Of a stretch of 64,000 nucleotides of DNA, positions 44,282 to 52,942 are shown in pieces. How positions within the stretch are numbered: the first letter of the stretch is position 1; each line of letters starts with the position of its first letter. The position numbers and the translations under genes were made by a program. Under the pieces are notes generated by a model. It was given only the letters and a program-made list of their open reading frames with translations, ran no database searches and was not told where the DNA came from. Source of the stretch: Brevundimonas sp. SORGH_AS_0993 (GTDB lineage: Bacteria > Pseudomonadota > Alphaproteobacteria > Caulobacterales > Caulobacteraceae); contig NZ_JAUTAH010000001.1 of NCBI RefSeq assembly GCF_030818545.1, positions 811,001 through 875,000 of the forward strand, given 5' to 3'.

Positions 44282-45277
44282 TCAGGTCGGGAGCATCACC
44301 GTCGCGTCCTCGGCCGCATTTCGCTCGGCGTAACGCCGGGCCAGAATGGCGCAGACGATCAACTGCAACTGATGGAACAGCATCAGGGGCACGATGATGA
44401 CGCCGACGGCCGCCGCGGGAAACAGGGCCGCCGCCATGGGCACGCCGCTGGCAAGGCTCTTTTTGGAGCCGCAGAAGACCAGAACGATCTCATCCTCCAC
44501 CCTGACGCCGAACAGGCGCGCCGCGACCGTGGTGAGGACGAGCACGGCGGCGAGAAGAAGGACGTCCACCACGGCGATAAGCGCGAAATCGCCGACGGTA
44601 AGCCTCGACCAGATGCCTTCGATGACCGCCGCGCTGAACGCCGTATAGACCACCAGCAGAATCGACCCTCGATCCAGCCGGCCCAGGAACAGCTTGTGCC
44701 GATCGACAAACCTTGCGGTCCACGGGCGCGACAGATGGCCCAGAAGGAAGGGAGCGAGCAGCGTCAGGGCGACATTGCCTATGGCGCCGACGATATCGGC
44801 GTCCTGGCCGGCCTGGGCATGGATCAGCAGACCGACCAGCAGCGGGGTCAGAAAGACGCCCAGAATGTTGGACAGGGAAGCGCTGCACACCGCCGCCGCG
44901 ACATTGCCGCCTGCGATGGCGGTCAGGGCGATCGACGACTGCACCGTCGAAGGCAGGACGCACAGGAACAGGACCCCGACCTTGACCTCCGGCCCGATCC
45001 AGGCGTCCGGAACCAGGATAACCATCAGACCAAGAAGAGGAAACAGAACGAATGTCGAGGTCAGGACGCCGAGATGAAGTCGCCACGCGCCGAGCCCCCG
45101 AACGACGGCCTCGCGCGAAAGCTTCGCCCCGTGCATGAAGAACAGCAGGGTGATGGCCGCCCGTGTCGCCCATTCGAACCCGGCGGCCGCCGCTCCGCGA
45201 CAGGGCAGCAGGGTCGCGAGCAGAACCGCCCCTGCCAGCAGAAGAGTAAAGCCATCAGGCCGGATGCGGCTGAACAT
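44282..45277 (-). CDS. SBF-type (bile acid:sodium symporter-like, YfeH group) transporter
   Basis: A 331-residue membrane protein with about nine to ten hydrophobic helices. It starts MFSRIRPDGFTLLLAGAVLLATLLPC. LFFMHGAKLSREA, LPSTVQSSIALTAIAGGNVAAA and FCGSKKSLASGVPMA are the recognisable blocks of the YfeH/SBF_like group, the last two matching the crossover regions that bind Na+ and substrate in bile-acid symporters. It is probably an inner-membrane importer or exporter for an organic anion of the pathway. It follows the small unknown gene by 41 bases. Confidence 0.85.
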   Translation of the reverse strand: MFSRIRPDGFTLLLAGAVLLATLLPCRGAAAAGFEWATRAAITLLFFMHGAKLSREAVVRGLGAWRLHLGVLTSTFVLFPLLGLMVILVPDAWIGPEVKVGVLFLCVLPSTVQSSIALTAIAGGNVAAAVCSASLSNILGVFLTPLLVGLLIHAQAGQDADIVGAIGNVALTLLAPFLLGHLSRPWTARFVDRHKLFLGRLDRGSILLVVYTAFSAAVIEGIWSRLTVGDFALIAVVDVLLLAAVLVLTTVAARLFGVRVEDEIVLVFCGSKKSLASGVPMAAALFPAAAVGVIIVPLMLFHQLQLIVCAILARRYAERNAAEDATVMLPT

Positions 45278-45318
45278 GGTCGCGTCGCTCAGACTATGAA
45301 GATGAGGGTTCGGACCCG

Positions 45319-45663
45319 TCAGTCCAACGCCAATCGCGCGCTATCCGCGTCGGCGTCGGCGTGGAATCGAAATCGTATCTCGACGCCGCCGTCCGGCGCC
45401 TGGGACCAGGGAGCCTCGACAATCTCGATGTCGATGGCGCGGACCCAGTCGATCGCCGCGCGCGCCACGGCCTGTCGCGCCAGATCGAACATGTCCAGGC
45501 CCTCGGCGTCATAGCCGCCTAGACGCAGGGCATTGGAAATACGCCCCGCCTCTGTGATCACGTCCTGAGCCGGAATCCTATAGTCCAGTGTCGACACACG
45601 CTCGCCTTTAGACAGCCCGCCAGATACCCTGACCACGGCCCTTGCCGCAGATTTCAGAGACAT
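45319..45663 (-). CDS. Uncharacterised 114-residue protein
   Basis: I do not recognise this protein. It starts MSLKSAARAVVRVSGG, has no signal peptide or membrane segment, and is mostly mixed alpha/beta. A central amphipathic region (EGLDMFDLARQAVARAAIDWVRAIDIEIVEAPW) leads to an alternating-strand, acidic C-terminus (VEIRFRFHADADADS). The frame is supported by steady GC-rich third positions and by its place between the symporter and the divergent TonB receptor. It may share a transcript with the symporter. The ATG at 45663 lacks a strong ribosome binding site, and a longer start 69 bases upstream is open. Confidence 0.6.
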   Translation of the reverse strand: MSLKSAARAVVRVSGGLSKGERVSTLDYRIPAQDVITEAGRISNALRLGGYDAEGLDMFDLARQAVARAAIDWVRAIDIEIVEAPWSQAPDGGVEIRFRFHADADADSARLALD

Positions 45664-45849
45664 GGCGGCTGTGTCGCGGCGAGCGGCGACCAAGTCAACG
45701 CAGCGATGAAAAGGAGGGAAGCGGAGCAACAAATAGGACGTGCCAAATCAAGAAGGCGATCCCGTTGACGGACAGGTTGATCAGGCCGTCGCGGCGCTCC
45801 AACCCTCTGCGATGGCGTTCTGTCAGCGAGATAAAAAGGGGATAAGCTG

Positions 45850-48249
45850 ATGCGCCGCCAAGTCCATATGAACGCCAGTTCGAGATTGCTGCTGTTGCTT
45901 TCCGCATCGACCTTGTGTCTTGCGCCGACCGCCGCATTTGCCTTTGCAGACCCCACCGCCGATCCGACGACCGCACCCGACCCGCAGTCGACCGAACTGA
46001 CCGATATCGTCGTCACCGCCGAGCGCCGCTCTGTGGATCTTCAGAAGGCGCCTATCGCCGTCACCGCCGTGACCGCCGAAACCCTGGCCCAGGCCAATAT
46101 CACCAACGTCACCGGCCTTAACGGAACCGTGCCTGGACTGGTCGTGGCGCGCAGCGGCGGCGGCGAGCTGATGGTCGCCATTCGCGGCATCGGTTCCGAA
46201 ACGCCGGAGAACACCAACACCCAGCCGGGCGTGTCCTATCACGTCGACGGGGTCTATATCTTCAACTCCATCGCGGCGAGCGCCGCCTTCATTGATGTCG
46301 CCCAGGTCGAGATTCTACGCGGCCCTCAAGGGACGATGTTCGGCCAGGGGTCGACCGGCGGCACCATCAATGTTGTGACCAATCAGCCCGAGTTGGGACG
46401 CTACGGCGGTGCATTCTCTCTGGGCGCCGGCAACTATGATCTGGTCAAGTCCAGCGCGGCCCTGAACGTTCCGATCGGGGACCAGTTCGCCATTCGCGGC
46501 GCCATCCAGACCCTCAAACATGATGGGTACGCCGACGCCACAGGCGTGTCGGGAACCGATCGCTATCCCCTGGATCAGGCGGACGAGGTCGGCTGGAAGG
46601 TCGCGGGCCTGTGGGCGCCGCGCGACGACCTTTCCTTCACCCTGGGCGCCATCCATTTCGACAGCAATACGAACGGTCCCGCCCAGAAGAACATTCTGGA
46701 CCCCGAACCCAATCCCCGCCTCCTGACCCAGGACTACCCGGGCAAGTCCGTCGTCGAGACGACTTTGTATTCGGGCGTGGTGAAATGGGAACTGCCCTGG
46801 GCGACCTTCAAGTCGATCTCCAGCTATCAGAAACTGCACAGCATCCAGGCTTGGGATGCGGACGGCCTGACGACCAGCCTGTTCTATGGCCTGACCTACG
46901 ACCCCCGCCTCTATTCAGGCACCCGGTACGACCATGTTCCGCTGTGGCAATCGGACACCAAGTCCTGGACGCAGGAATTCAACTTCGCCTCCAACACGGA
47001 CGGACCGTTCCGGTGGATCGGCGGCGTGGTCTATCTGAAATCCAAGAACGCACAGTATGTCGTCGAATACCGGGGCTCGGACACCAACATCACTCGCCCC
47101 GCCCTGGCGCGGAATTCGGCTTGGAACGACCCCGCCGTGGCCAGTGTCACCTATGCGGACCTCTCGGAGGTCGAGCGCGAATCCTGGGCCGCCTATTTCC
47201 AGGGCGCCTATACCCTGACCGACCATCTGACCCTGACGGCCGGCCTACGTTACAACAGCGACGACTACAGCGGCGCCTCCGACAACTATAGCGGCGGCGT
47301 GTCGAAACAGACCTCGGGCTCGCACCTTCAGCCGTCCCCTCGGCCGGGTCTCTCCACCGAGGAAGTCACCGGAAAGCTGTCGCTCGACTATCAGTTCACG
47401 CCGACGAATCTCCTGTATGCAAGCTATACGCGCGGCTACAAGCCCGGCGGTCTGAACGGCGCATCCGACAGCGGCACAGCCTGGCAATCCATCAAGGCGA
47501 CCTATCAGCCTGAAACGGTCGATTCTTTCGAGATCGGTTCGAAGAACCGGTTCCACGACAACACCATTCAGCTCAACGCCTCCGCCTTCCTCTACGATTA
47601 CAAGAACATGCAGTTCCTCGAAGAGGACCCCGTGCTCTATTACGAAGGCACCAGCAACGCGCCGAGCGCCCAAATCTATGGCCTAGAACTGGAGGGATCC
47701 TGGCTGGTCACGCCGAAATGGCGCTTCGACGGCAGCTTGTCCTTCACGAAAGGCGAGTTCGACGAGGACTATTACGCCCTCGATCCGGTCGCGGCCACCA
47801 AGGCCCAAAGCGCCGCAGGCTATCCCGGCTATCTGTTCTGGGCGAACTACTACAGGGCGGCTCTCGCCCGGAACTCTGCGCGCGCCAACATCAACGGCAA
47901 CGACGTGCCCAAGATTCCGCGTCGTCAAGGCGCGATCAGCACGACCTATTCGGACACCATCGCCGGCGGCTATTTCACGGCCAAGCTCGAATACGTCTAT
48001 CGCGGCCAATACACCTATCGTCTGTACAACGAGGCCTCGACCGATATCGTGCCGTCCTATTCGGTCGTGAACGCCTTCCTGCGATACGAACCGGACGGAG
48101 CGAACTGGAACGTGTCCCTCAGCGGCACCAACCTGTTCGACAAGGAAGGGCTGAACTCGCGCTTCAGCGATCCCTACGGAAGCGCCCAGGTCAGCGACAC
48201 TTATGTTCCTCCCCGCCAATGGATTGCTTCCGTCGGTTACAAGTTCTGA
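45850..48249 (+). CDS. TonB-dependent outer-membrane receptor
   Basis: A 799-residue receptor. The signal peptide is MRRQVHMNASSRLLLLLSASTLCLAPTAAFA without residues beyond about 31. The TonB box is probably DIVVTAERR, followed by the plug (APIAVTAVTAETLAQANI to GSTGGTINVVTNQPELG, with VEILRGPQGTMFG). The barrel ends in the outer-membrane aromatic signature WIASVGYKF. No STN domain is present. It opens the rightward run to 56,061 and follows AGGGGATAAG, a good ribosome binding site. Such receptors take up large or scarce substrates; here it probably imports the compound degraded by the block. Confidence 0.93.
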   Translation: MRRQVHMNASSRLLLLLSASTLCLAPTAAFAFADPTADPTTAPDPQSTELTDIVVTAERRSVDLQKAPIAVTAVTAETLAQANITNVTGLNGTVPGLVVARSGGGELMVAIRGIGSETPENTNTQPGVSYHVDGVYIFNSIAASAAFIDVAQVEILRGPQGTMFGQGSTGGTINVVTNQPELGRYGGAFSLGAGNYDLVKSSAALNVPIGDQFAIRGAIQTLKHDGYADATGVSGTDRYPLDQADEVGWKVAGLWAPRDDLSFTLGAIHFDSNTNGPAQKNILDPEPNPRLLTQDYPGKSVVETTLYSGVVKWELPWATFKSISSYQKLHSIQAWDADGLTTSLFYGLTYDPRLYSGTRYDHVPLWQSDTKSWTQEFNFASNTDGPFRWIGGVVYLKSKNAQYVVEYRGSDTNITRPALARNSAWNDPAVASVTYADLSEVERESWAAYFQGAYTLTDHLTLTAGLRYNSDDYSGASDNYSGGVSKQTSGSHLQPSPRPGLSTEEVTGKLSLDYQFTPTNLLYASYTRGYKPGGLNGASDSGTAWQSIKATYQPETVDSFEIGSKNRFHDNTIQLNASAFLYDYKNMQFLEEDPVLYYEGTSNAPSAQIYGLELEGSWLVTPKWRFDGSLSFTKGEFDEDYYALDPVAATKAQSAAGYPGYLFWANYYRAALARNSARANINGNDVPKIPRRQGAISTTYSDTIAGGYFTAKLEYVYRGQYTYRLYNEASTDIVPSYSVVNAFLRYEPDGANWNVSLSGTNLFDKEGLNSRFSDPYGSAQVSDTYVPPRQWIASVGYKF

Positions 48250-48268
48250 TCCGCCAGGGACGTCGAGT

Positions 48269-49127
48269 ATGAACCAGATCACTGTTGAACGGTCACGCCC
48301 GGACAGGATCGCTCCCTATCGAACGATCAAGGTCGAGCCCGTGACCCTGCGTATCGGCGCGGAAATCTCGGGGATCGATCTGACCAAGCCGATCGGCGAG
48401 GCGCAGAAGGTCGAACTGAACCGCGCCCTGACGGAACATCTGGTTCTATTCTTCCGTGACCAGCCCATCAGTCACGAACAGCATATGGCGCTCGGCCGGG
48501 CGTTCAGCGATCTGATCGCTCATCCGGGCGCCCCAGGCATTCAAGACTATCCCCTGATCGTCGCCATCCATGCGGACGCCGATTCCAAATATGTGGCCGG
48601 CGAGTCCTGGCACTCGGACCTCTCGTGCAACTCAGAACCGCCTCTGGGCAGCATCCTGTACCTCCACACCGTTCCAGATTGCGGCGGGGATACGATGTTC
48701 GCCAGCATGTACGCAGCCTATGACGCTCTGTCGGACCGCATGAAGACCTATCTCGAAGGGCTGACGGCCGAGCACGACGCCAACCACGTCTATCACGCGC
48801 TCTACAAGGACTACGACAAGGTCTATCCGCGCAACAATCACCCGGTGGTCATCACCCACCCGGCGAGCGGCCGCAAAGCCCTGTTCGTCAATTCGTCCTA
48901 CACCACCAAGATCAACGAACTGTCCGACGAGGAAAGCCGCGCCGTTCTGAACTACCTCTACGAACATTGCGCCAATCCGAATTTCCAATGTGCGTTTCCG
49001 CTGGCGGCCGCACTCCATCGCCTTCTGGGACAACCGCTGCACTCACCATCTGGCGGTGTGGGACTATTTCCCTCAGGTCCGCTCGGGCTTTCGCGTGACC
49101 CTGAAGGGATCGCGCCCGACGTTCTGA
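48269..49127 (+). pseudogene. TauD/TfdA-family dioxygenase with a one-base frameshift
   Basis: The first 243 codons encode a normal dioxygenase (MNQITVERSRPDRIAPYRT; LRIGAEISGIDL; WHSDLS with H115 and D117). After ttt at 48995-48997 an extra C at 48998-48999 shifts the frame. Reading on without that base restores WRPHSIAFWDNRCTHHLAV, the distal iron histidine and FRVTLKG, and stops at 49125-49127 for a 285-residue protein of usual length. In the shifted frame translation ends at 49198 and lacks the distal histidine and 2-oxoglutarate arginine. This is either a real inactivation or a sequencing error. Confidence 0.85.
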
Positions 49128-49194
49128 TGGGGCCCAGACTGATCCGGGTCCAGACGCCTCCGGCCAGTCCTATCATCCAAACCGAAACGGATTC

Positions 49195-50043
49195 ATGAAA
49201 ACCTGGCTCATCACAGGCGTCAGCTCCGGCTTCGGTCGGGCGCTGGCTCAGGCCGTGCTCGCGCGCGGCGACCGCGTCGCGGGGACCGTGCGGAACACCC
49301 CTGCCCTGAGCGCCTTCGAAGCCCTGGCGCCCGGTCTGGCCCATGGGGTCGTCATGGACGTGGTCGACCCCAGTGCGGTGACGGCTGCGGTCTCCGCCGT
49401 GACACAGGCCCTGGGTCCGATCGACGTCCTCGTCAACAATGCGGGTTACGGCCTGGTCTCTGGGATCGAGGAAGCCTCGCTCGACGAGATACGCGCCCAG
49501 TTCGAGGTCAATGTCTTCGGCGCGGTCACGGTCATGCAGGCTGTCCTGCCCGCCATGCGCGCGCGTCGATCCGGAACCATCGTCAACGTCACCTCGGTGT
49601 CGGGCCTGGTCGGCTGGCCCGGCCTGGGCGTCTATTCCGGCAGCAAATTCGCCCTTGAAGGCATCACCGAGACCCTGGCCCAGGAAGTCGCGCCGTTCGG
49701 CATAGGCGTCATGATGGTCGAGCCCGGCGGCTTCCGCACCGATTTCGCCGGACGTTCGCGTGTCGAGGCGTCCAGCCCGATCGCAGACTATGACGGCACG
49801 GTCTTGTCCGACTGCAAGGCCATCCTCCACAGTCACGCGGGGCAAGAACGCGGCGATCCCGCCCTGGCCGCCCAGGCGATCCTGACGGCGCTGGAGGCCG
49901 AGCATCCGCCCTTGCGTCTGCTGCTCGGGTCCGACGCCGTTTCCTATCTCAAAGACAAGATCTCGGCCCAATTATCGGAGGTCGACCGCTGGGAAGCCGT
50001 CTCGACGGCGACCGACTTCGAAACCGTCGTCGCCGCCGAATGA
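49195..50043 (+). CDS. Short-chain dehydrogenase/reductase
   Basis: A 282-residue classical SDR. The cofactor motif is TGVSSGFG near the N-terminus, NNAGYG stabilises the sheet, and the catalytic set is Ser in VTSVSG with YSGSK (Y-x3-K). Length and the EPGGFRTDF segment resemble oxidoreductases of the retinol/sterol-like group. It presumably oxidises an alcohol or reduces a ketone intermediate. It starts 67 bases after the corrected stop of the dioxygenase and is followed by the first isochorismatase-type gene after 15 bases. Confidence 0.92.
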   Translation: MKTWLITGVSSGFGRALAQAVLARGDRVAGTVRNTPALSAFEALAPGLAHGVVMDVVDPSAVTAAVSAVTQALGPIDVLVNNAGYGLVSGIEEASLDEIRAQFEVNVFGAVTVMQAVLPAMRARRSGTIVNVTSVSGLVGWPGLGVYSGSKFALEGITETLAQEVAPFGIGVMMVEPGGFRTDFAGRSRVEASSPIADYDGTVLSDCKAILHSHAGQERGDPALAAQAILTALEAEHPPLRLLLGSDAVSYLKDKISAQLSEVDRWEAVSTATDFETVVAAE

Positions 50044-50058
50044 GGTCAGGAAAGACCC

Positions 50059-50751
50059 GTGCATGCCGTCGATCTTCCAGCCTGGGCCGTCCTACGCGGC
50101 GCCTTGACCAACAATATCGCAAGGCTGGCGCCCGCCCGGACAGCACTGATCGTCATCGACATGCAGAGCGCCTTCCTGGCGCCGGGCGAAGTGTTCGCCA
50201 ACCCTCATGCGATGGACATCATCGAGCCCGTCAACCGCCTGGCTTCTGCCTTCAGGGCCGCAGGCTCGGTCGTGGCCTGGACCCGACAGACGGTCGACGA
50301 CACGCTCGGAAGAGCCGATCCCCATTGGCAGGCGATGGCGAACGATCCTTTCGTCAGTATGGCTAAGGCCGCTCTGACCAGCGGTAGCGCCAGCCACGCC
50401 CTGCATCCCGCCATGGGGCCAGGTCCAGACGACCTGTTGATCGACAAATATCGCTACAGCGCCTTTCTGCCGCAGTCGTCAGACCTCGGACCGCAACTGA
50501 AGGCAAGAGACATAGATACCCTGGTCATCGTCGGAACCCTGACCAACTGCTGTTGCGAGAGCAGCGCGCGCGACGCCTTCATGTCCGGCTTCAAGGTGCT
50601 GGTGGTGTCGGATGCCATGGCCGCGATGACCGACGCCGAGCACAATGCCTCGCTGCTCAATCTGCGGCTGATGTTCGCCGACGTCGCCGACACCGCGACC
50701 GTCTTGAACATGATCGGCGCCGAAACCCGCGACAAAAATTCGGACGCCTGA
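50059..50751 (+). CDS. Isochorismatase-family cysteine hydrolase (first copy)
   Basis: A 230-residue protein with the amidohydrolase triad of the family: D in VIDMQSAF, K in IDKYRYSAF and C in GTLTNCCCESSARDA, with a nearby cis-peptide segment. The group includes ureidoacrylate amidohydrolase RutB, nicotinamidase, maleamate amidase and N-carbamoylsarcosine amidase. It starts with GTG after AGGAAAG. Because the LLM monooxygenase and a second hydrolase of this family follow, cleavage of a ring-opened amide is likely. The substrate is not known. Confidence 0.9.
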   Translation: MHAVDLPAWAVLRGALTNNIARLAPARTALIVIDMQSAFLAPGEVFANPHAMDIIEPVNRLASAFRAAGSVVAWTRQTVDDTLGRADPHWQAMANDPFVSMAKAALTSGSASHALHPAMGPGPDDLLIDKYRYSAFLPQSSDLGPQLKARDIDTLVIVGTLTNCCCESSARDAFMSGFKVLVVSDAMAAMTDAEHNASLLNLRLMFADVADTATVLNMIGAETRDKNSDA

Positions 50752-50886
50752 CGTCAAGAGCGGCATGAATGTGCAGCCTATCAACGGACATCATTATCCG
50801 AACGCTTGGGAGCGTGCCGATGGATAAGCCGGTAGTCTGGGCCTAGCCTGGACAGGCGGCTTTGGCGAACGAGACAACTGCGAATC

Positions 50887-50906
50887 CCCCGACACAGAGG
50901 TCGGGG
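50887..50906. promoter_or_regulatory. Small inverted repeat upstream of the RutA-like gene
   Basis: Exact six-base arms ccccga (50887-50892) and tcgggg (50901-50906) flank an eight-base loop, about 50 bases before the RutA-like start. It lies in a 207-base gap that otherwise shows no gene or clear promoter. It might be a transcript-processing hairpin or a regulator half-site; GC-rich DNA makes short palindromes common, so the assignment is weak. Confidence 0.25.
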
Positions 50907-50958
50907 ACGCCCAACTTCTCACCGCCGCCCTGAACGCCGCCCGTAACCGACATCCGGG

Positions 50959-52104
50959 ATGGCCGACCGCGGGCGCCCATTCCGGATATCTGCCATTACC
51001 AAGATCGCTTCTCACCTGCCCTCCGACTTTGGCGGAAAAGACATTGGCGTCTTCATGCCGATCGCCAACGGCGGCTGGATCATCTCGTCCTCGACGCCAA
51101 AGCTGGACGGCTCCTACGCCTACAACCGCAAGGTCGCGGAACTGGCCGAACGGCACGGCCTCGATTTCATCATGGCCATGTCCAAGCTGCGCGGTTTCGG
51201 CGGCGCGACCGAACACTGGCGTTATTCGATGGAGTCCCAGATCCTGATGGCCGCCCTGGCGGCCGTCACCAGCAGGGTCAAGGTCTGGGCCACGGTTCAC
51301 ACCCTGCTTCAGAACCCCGCCGTCACGGCCAAGATGATGACCACGCTCGATCACGTCAGCGGCGGGCGCGCCGGTCTGAACGTGGTCAGCGGCTCGTTCA
51401 AGAACGAGTTCGAACAGATGGGCGCCTGGCGCGACGACCTGGACCACGACGACCGATACGCCTTCGCCGAGGAGTGGGTCCACGTCATCAAACGGCTGTG
51501 GTCCGAACCCAGCGTGACCCACGACGGCCCGTATTTCCAGCTCAAGGATTGCCAGTGCGATCCCAAGCCGCTCAGCGATCCGCGCCCCTTCCTCGTCTGC
51601 GCCGGCACCTCGTCGCGGGGGATGAAATTCTCCATCGAGGAGATGGACGCCATCTTCCTGGGCGGCGCCACGGTCGAGGAACTGGCCGCCAACAGCCGCA
51701 AGGCCAAACAGATGGCCCGCGATGTCGGGAAGACCATCAAGACCTACTCCATGATCAATTTGGTGATCGGCGACACCGACGAGGCCGCGGCGGCGACGGC
51801 TGAAAGCTATCGCGCCGGGTTCGACGAGGGCGCCCTTCACGGCATGATGCGGGCCTATGGCTTCCTCGATCTCGAAGTCGGAAAGGAAAATGTCTTCGTG
51901 CAGAAGGCGCGCAGCGGCTTCATCAGCGAACACGCGGTCGGTTCGGCCGAGACCATCACCGAGAAGCTGACCACCCTGCTGGATGCGGCCGATCTGGACG
52001 GGCTGATGCTGATCTTTCCGGACTATCTGGAAGGGCTGCCTGTCTTCGCCGAGAAGATCCTGCCCGTGCTTCGCGCCCGGTTTCCCGAACGCGCTGCAGC
52101 GTGA
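50959..52104 (+). CDS. RutA-like flavin-dependent monooxygenase (LLM class)
   Basis: A 381-residue luciferase-like TIM barrel. It closely follows the pattern of pyrimidine oxygenase RutA: IGVFMPIANGGWIIS, KLRGFGGATEHW, MESQILMAALAAVTSRVKV and LNVVSGSFKNEFEQMG. RutA opens uracil with FMNH2 and O2 to give an enamide. A related ring-opening of another cyclic amide is the best inference here, as RutC, RutD and RutE genes are missing. The first usable start is the ATG at 50959, since TAA lies in frame 15 bases upstream; the first 30 residues look like an unusual extension. The stop overlaps the next hydrolase (GTGA). Confidence 0.9.
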   Translation: MADRGRPFRISAITKIASHLPSDFGGKDIGVFMPIANGGWIISSSTPKLDGSYAYNRKVAELAERHGLDFIMAMSKLRGFGGATEHWRYSMESQILMAALAAVTSRVKVWATVHTLLQNPAVTAKMMTTLDHVSGGRAGLNVVSGSFKNEFEQMGAWRDDLDHDDRYAFAEEWVHVIKRLWSEPSVTHDGPYFQLKDCQCDPKPLSDPRPFLVCAGTSSRGMKFSIEEMDAIFLGGATVEELAANSRKAKQMARDVGKTIKTYSMINLVIGDTDEAAAATAESYRAGFDEGALHGMMRAYGFLDLEVGKENVFVQKARSGFISEHAVGSAETITEKLTTLLDAADLDGLMLIFPDYLEGLPVFAEKILPVLRARFPERAAA

Positions 52105-52769
52105 GCCAGGTGATGTCCGACCCCTTCGCCCTGAGCCCAGTCGCCGCCGCCGACCTGAAACCCATGCTGCCGCCGGCCAGCACGGCCCTGGTCATCATCG
52201 ACGTCCAGAACGATTTCGTCGCCCAGGATGGCGTGCTGGGCCGGGCAGGACTGGACATGACGCCCCTGCAGCCGGCGCTTGATCGCATCAAGAGCCTGAT
52301 AGCGAAGGCGCGCGAGGTCGAGCTTCCCATCGTGCTCGTCCGGGTCGTCACCCGCGAGAAAAGCGACAGTCAGGCGATGAAACTGCTGATGCAGCGGCGG
52401 GGCTATCCGGACGATGCGCTGGAACTCTGCCGCGCAGGCGAATGGGGCGCAGACTATCATCCGACGATCCAGCCCCAGGACGGCGACATCCACATCGAAA
52501 AGCTTCTCTACTCAAGCTTCTCGGGCACCGATCTGAACCTTCAACTCCGCGCCCGCGGCATCGACACATTGGTGATCGCTGGTTTTACGACCGATTGCTG
52601 CGTCGACTCCACGGCCCGCGACGCATTTCACCACCAGTTCAACGTGTTCGTGGTGGACGACGCCTGCGCCGCCTATGACGAGAGGGTTCACCGAGCGGCG
52701 ATGGGCGTCATGGCGATGCATTTCGCCCTGCCCGTCCGGACCGAAGACGTGATCGCCGTCTGGACCTGA
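52101..52769 (+). CDS. Isochorismatase-family cysteine hydrolase (second, RutB-like copy)
   Basis: A 222-residue hydrolase with D in VIIDVQNDFV, K in HIEKLLYSSFSG and C in AGFTTDCCVDSTARDA. The order and spacing resemble RutB (ureidoacrylate amidohydrolase). Its GTG overlaps the RutA-like stop by four bases, the closest coupling in the block, which suggests it acts on the monooxygenase product. It differs clearly from the first copy at 50 kb, so the two probably handle successive amides or different substrates. Confidence 0.92.
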   Translation: MSQVMSDPFALSPVAAADLKPMLPPASTALVIIDVQNDFVAQDGVLGRAGLDMTPLQPALDRIKSLIAKAREVELPIVLVRVVTREKSDSQAMKLLMQRRGYPDDALELCRAGEWGADYHPTIQPQDGDIHIEKLLYSSFSGTDLNLQLRARGIDTLVIAGFTTDCCVDSTARDAFHHQFNVFVVDDACAAYDERVHRAAMGVMAMHFALPVRTEDVIAVWT

Positions 52770-52942
52770 TTCCATATCGGCGCCGGCGTTCCTGTGCGCC
52801 CAGTCGCAAATCAACAGGCGCTGCGGATCAAGCGATTTCGTCGGGGACGCGAGACACTTCCGCTCTCACCCCGGGGCCGTCTTGCCCCGACGATCTGGTC
52901 GCGCCCGATATTCCATCTGTCGCTTGCAACAAAGGAGCGAGA

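Noticed and set aside
43148..45514. A 788-codon open frame opposite the second amidase and the symporter
   Set aside because: Composition (repeated Gln, Arg, Asp, His) and antisense overlap with two clear genes.
50959..52104. Calling the LLM gene rutA and the block a rut operon
   Set aside because: RutC, RutD, RutE and RutG homologues are absent and the oxygenase set is much wider, so uracil is not assumed.
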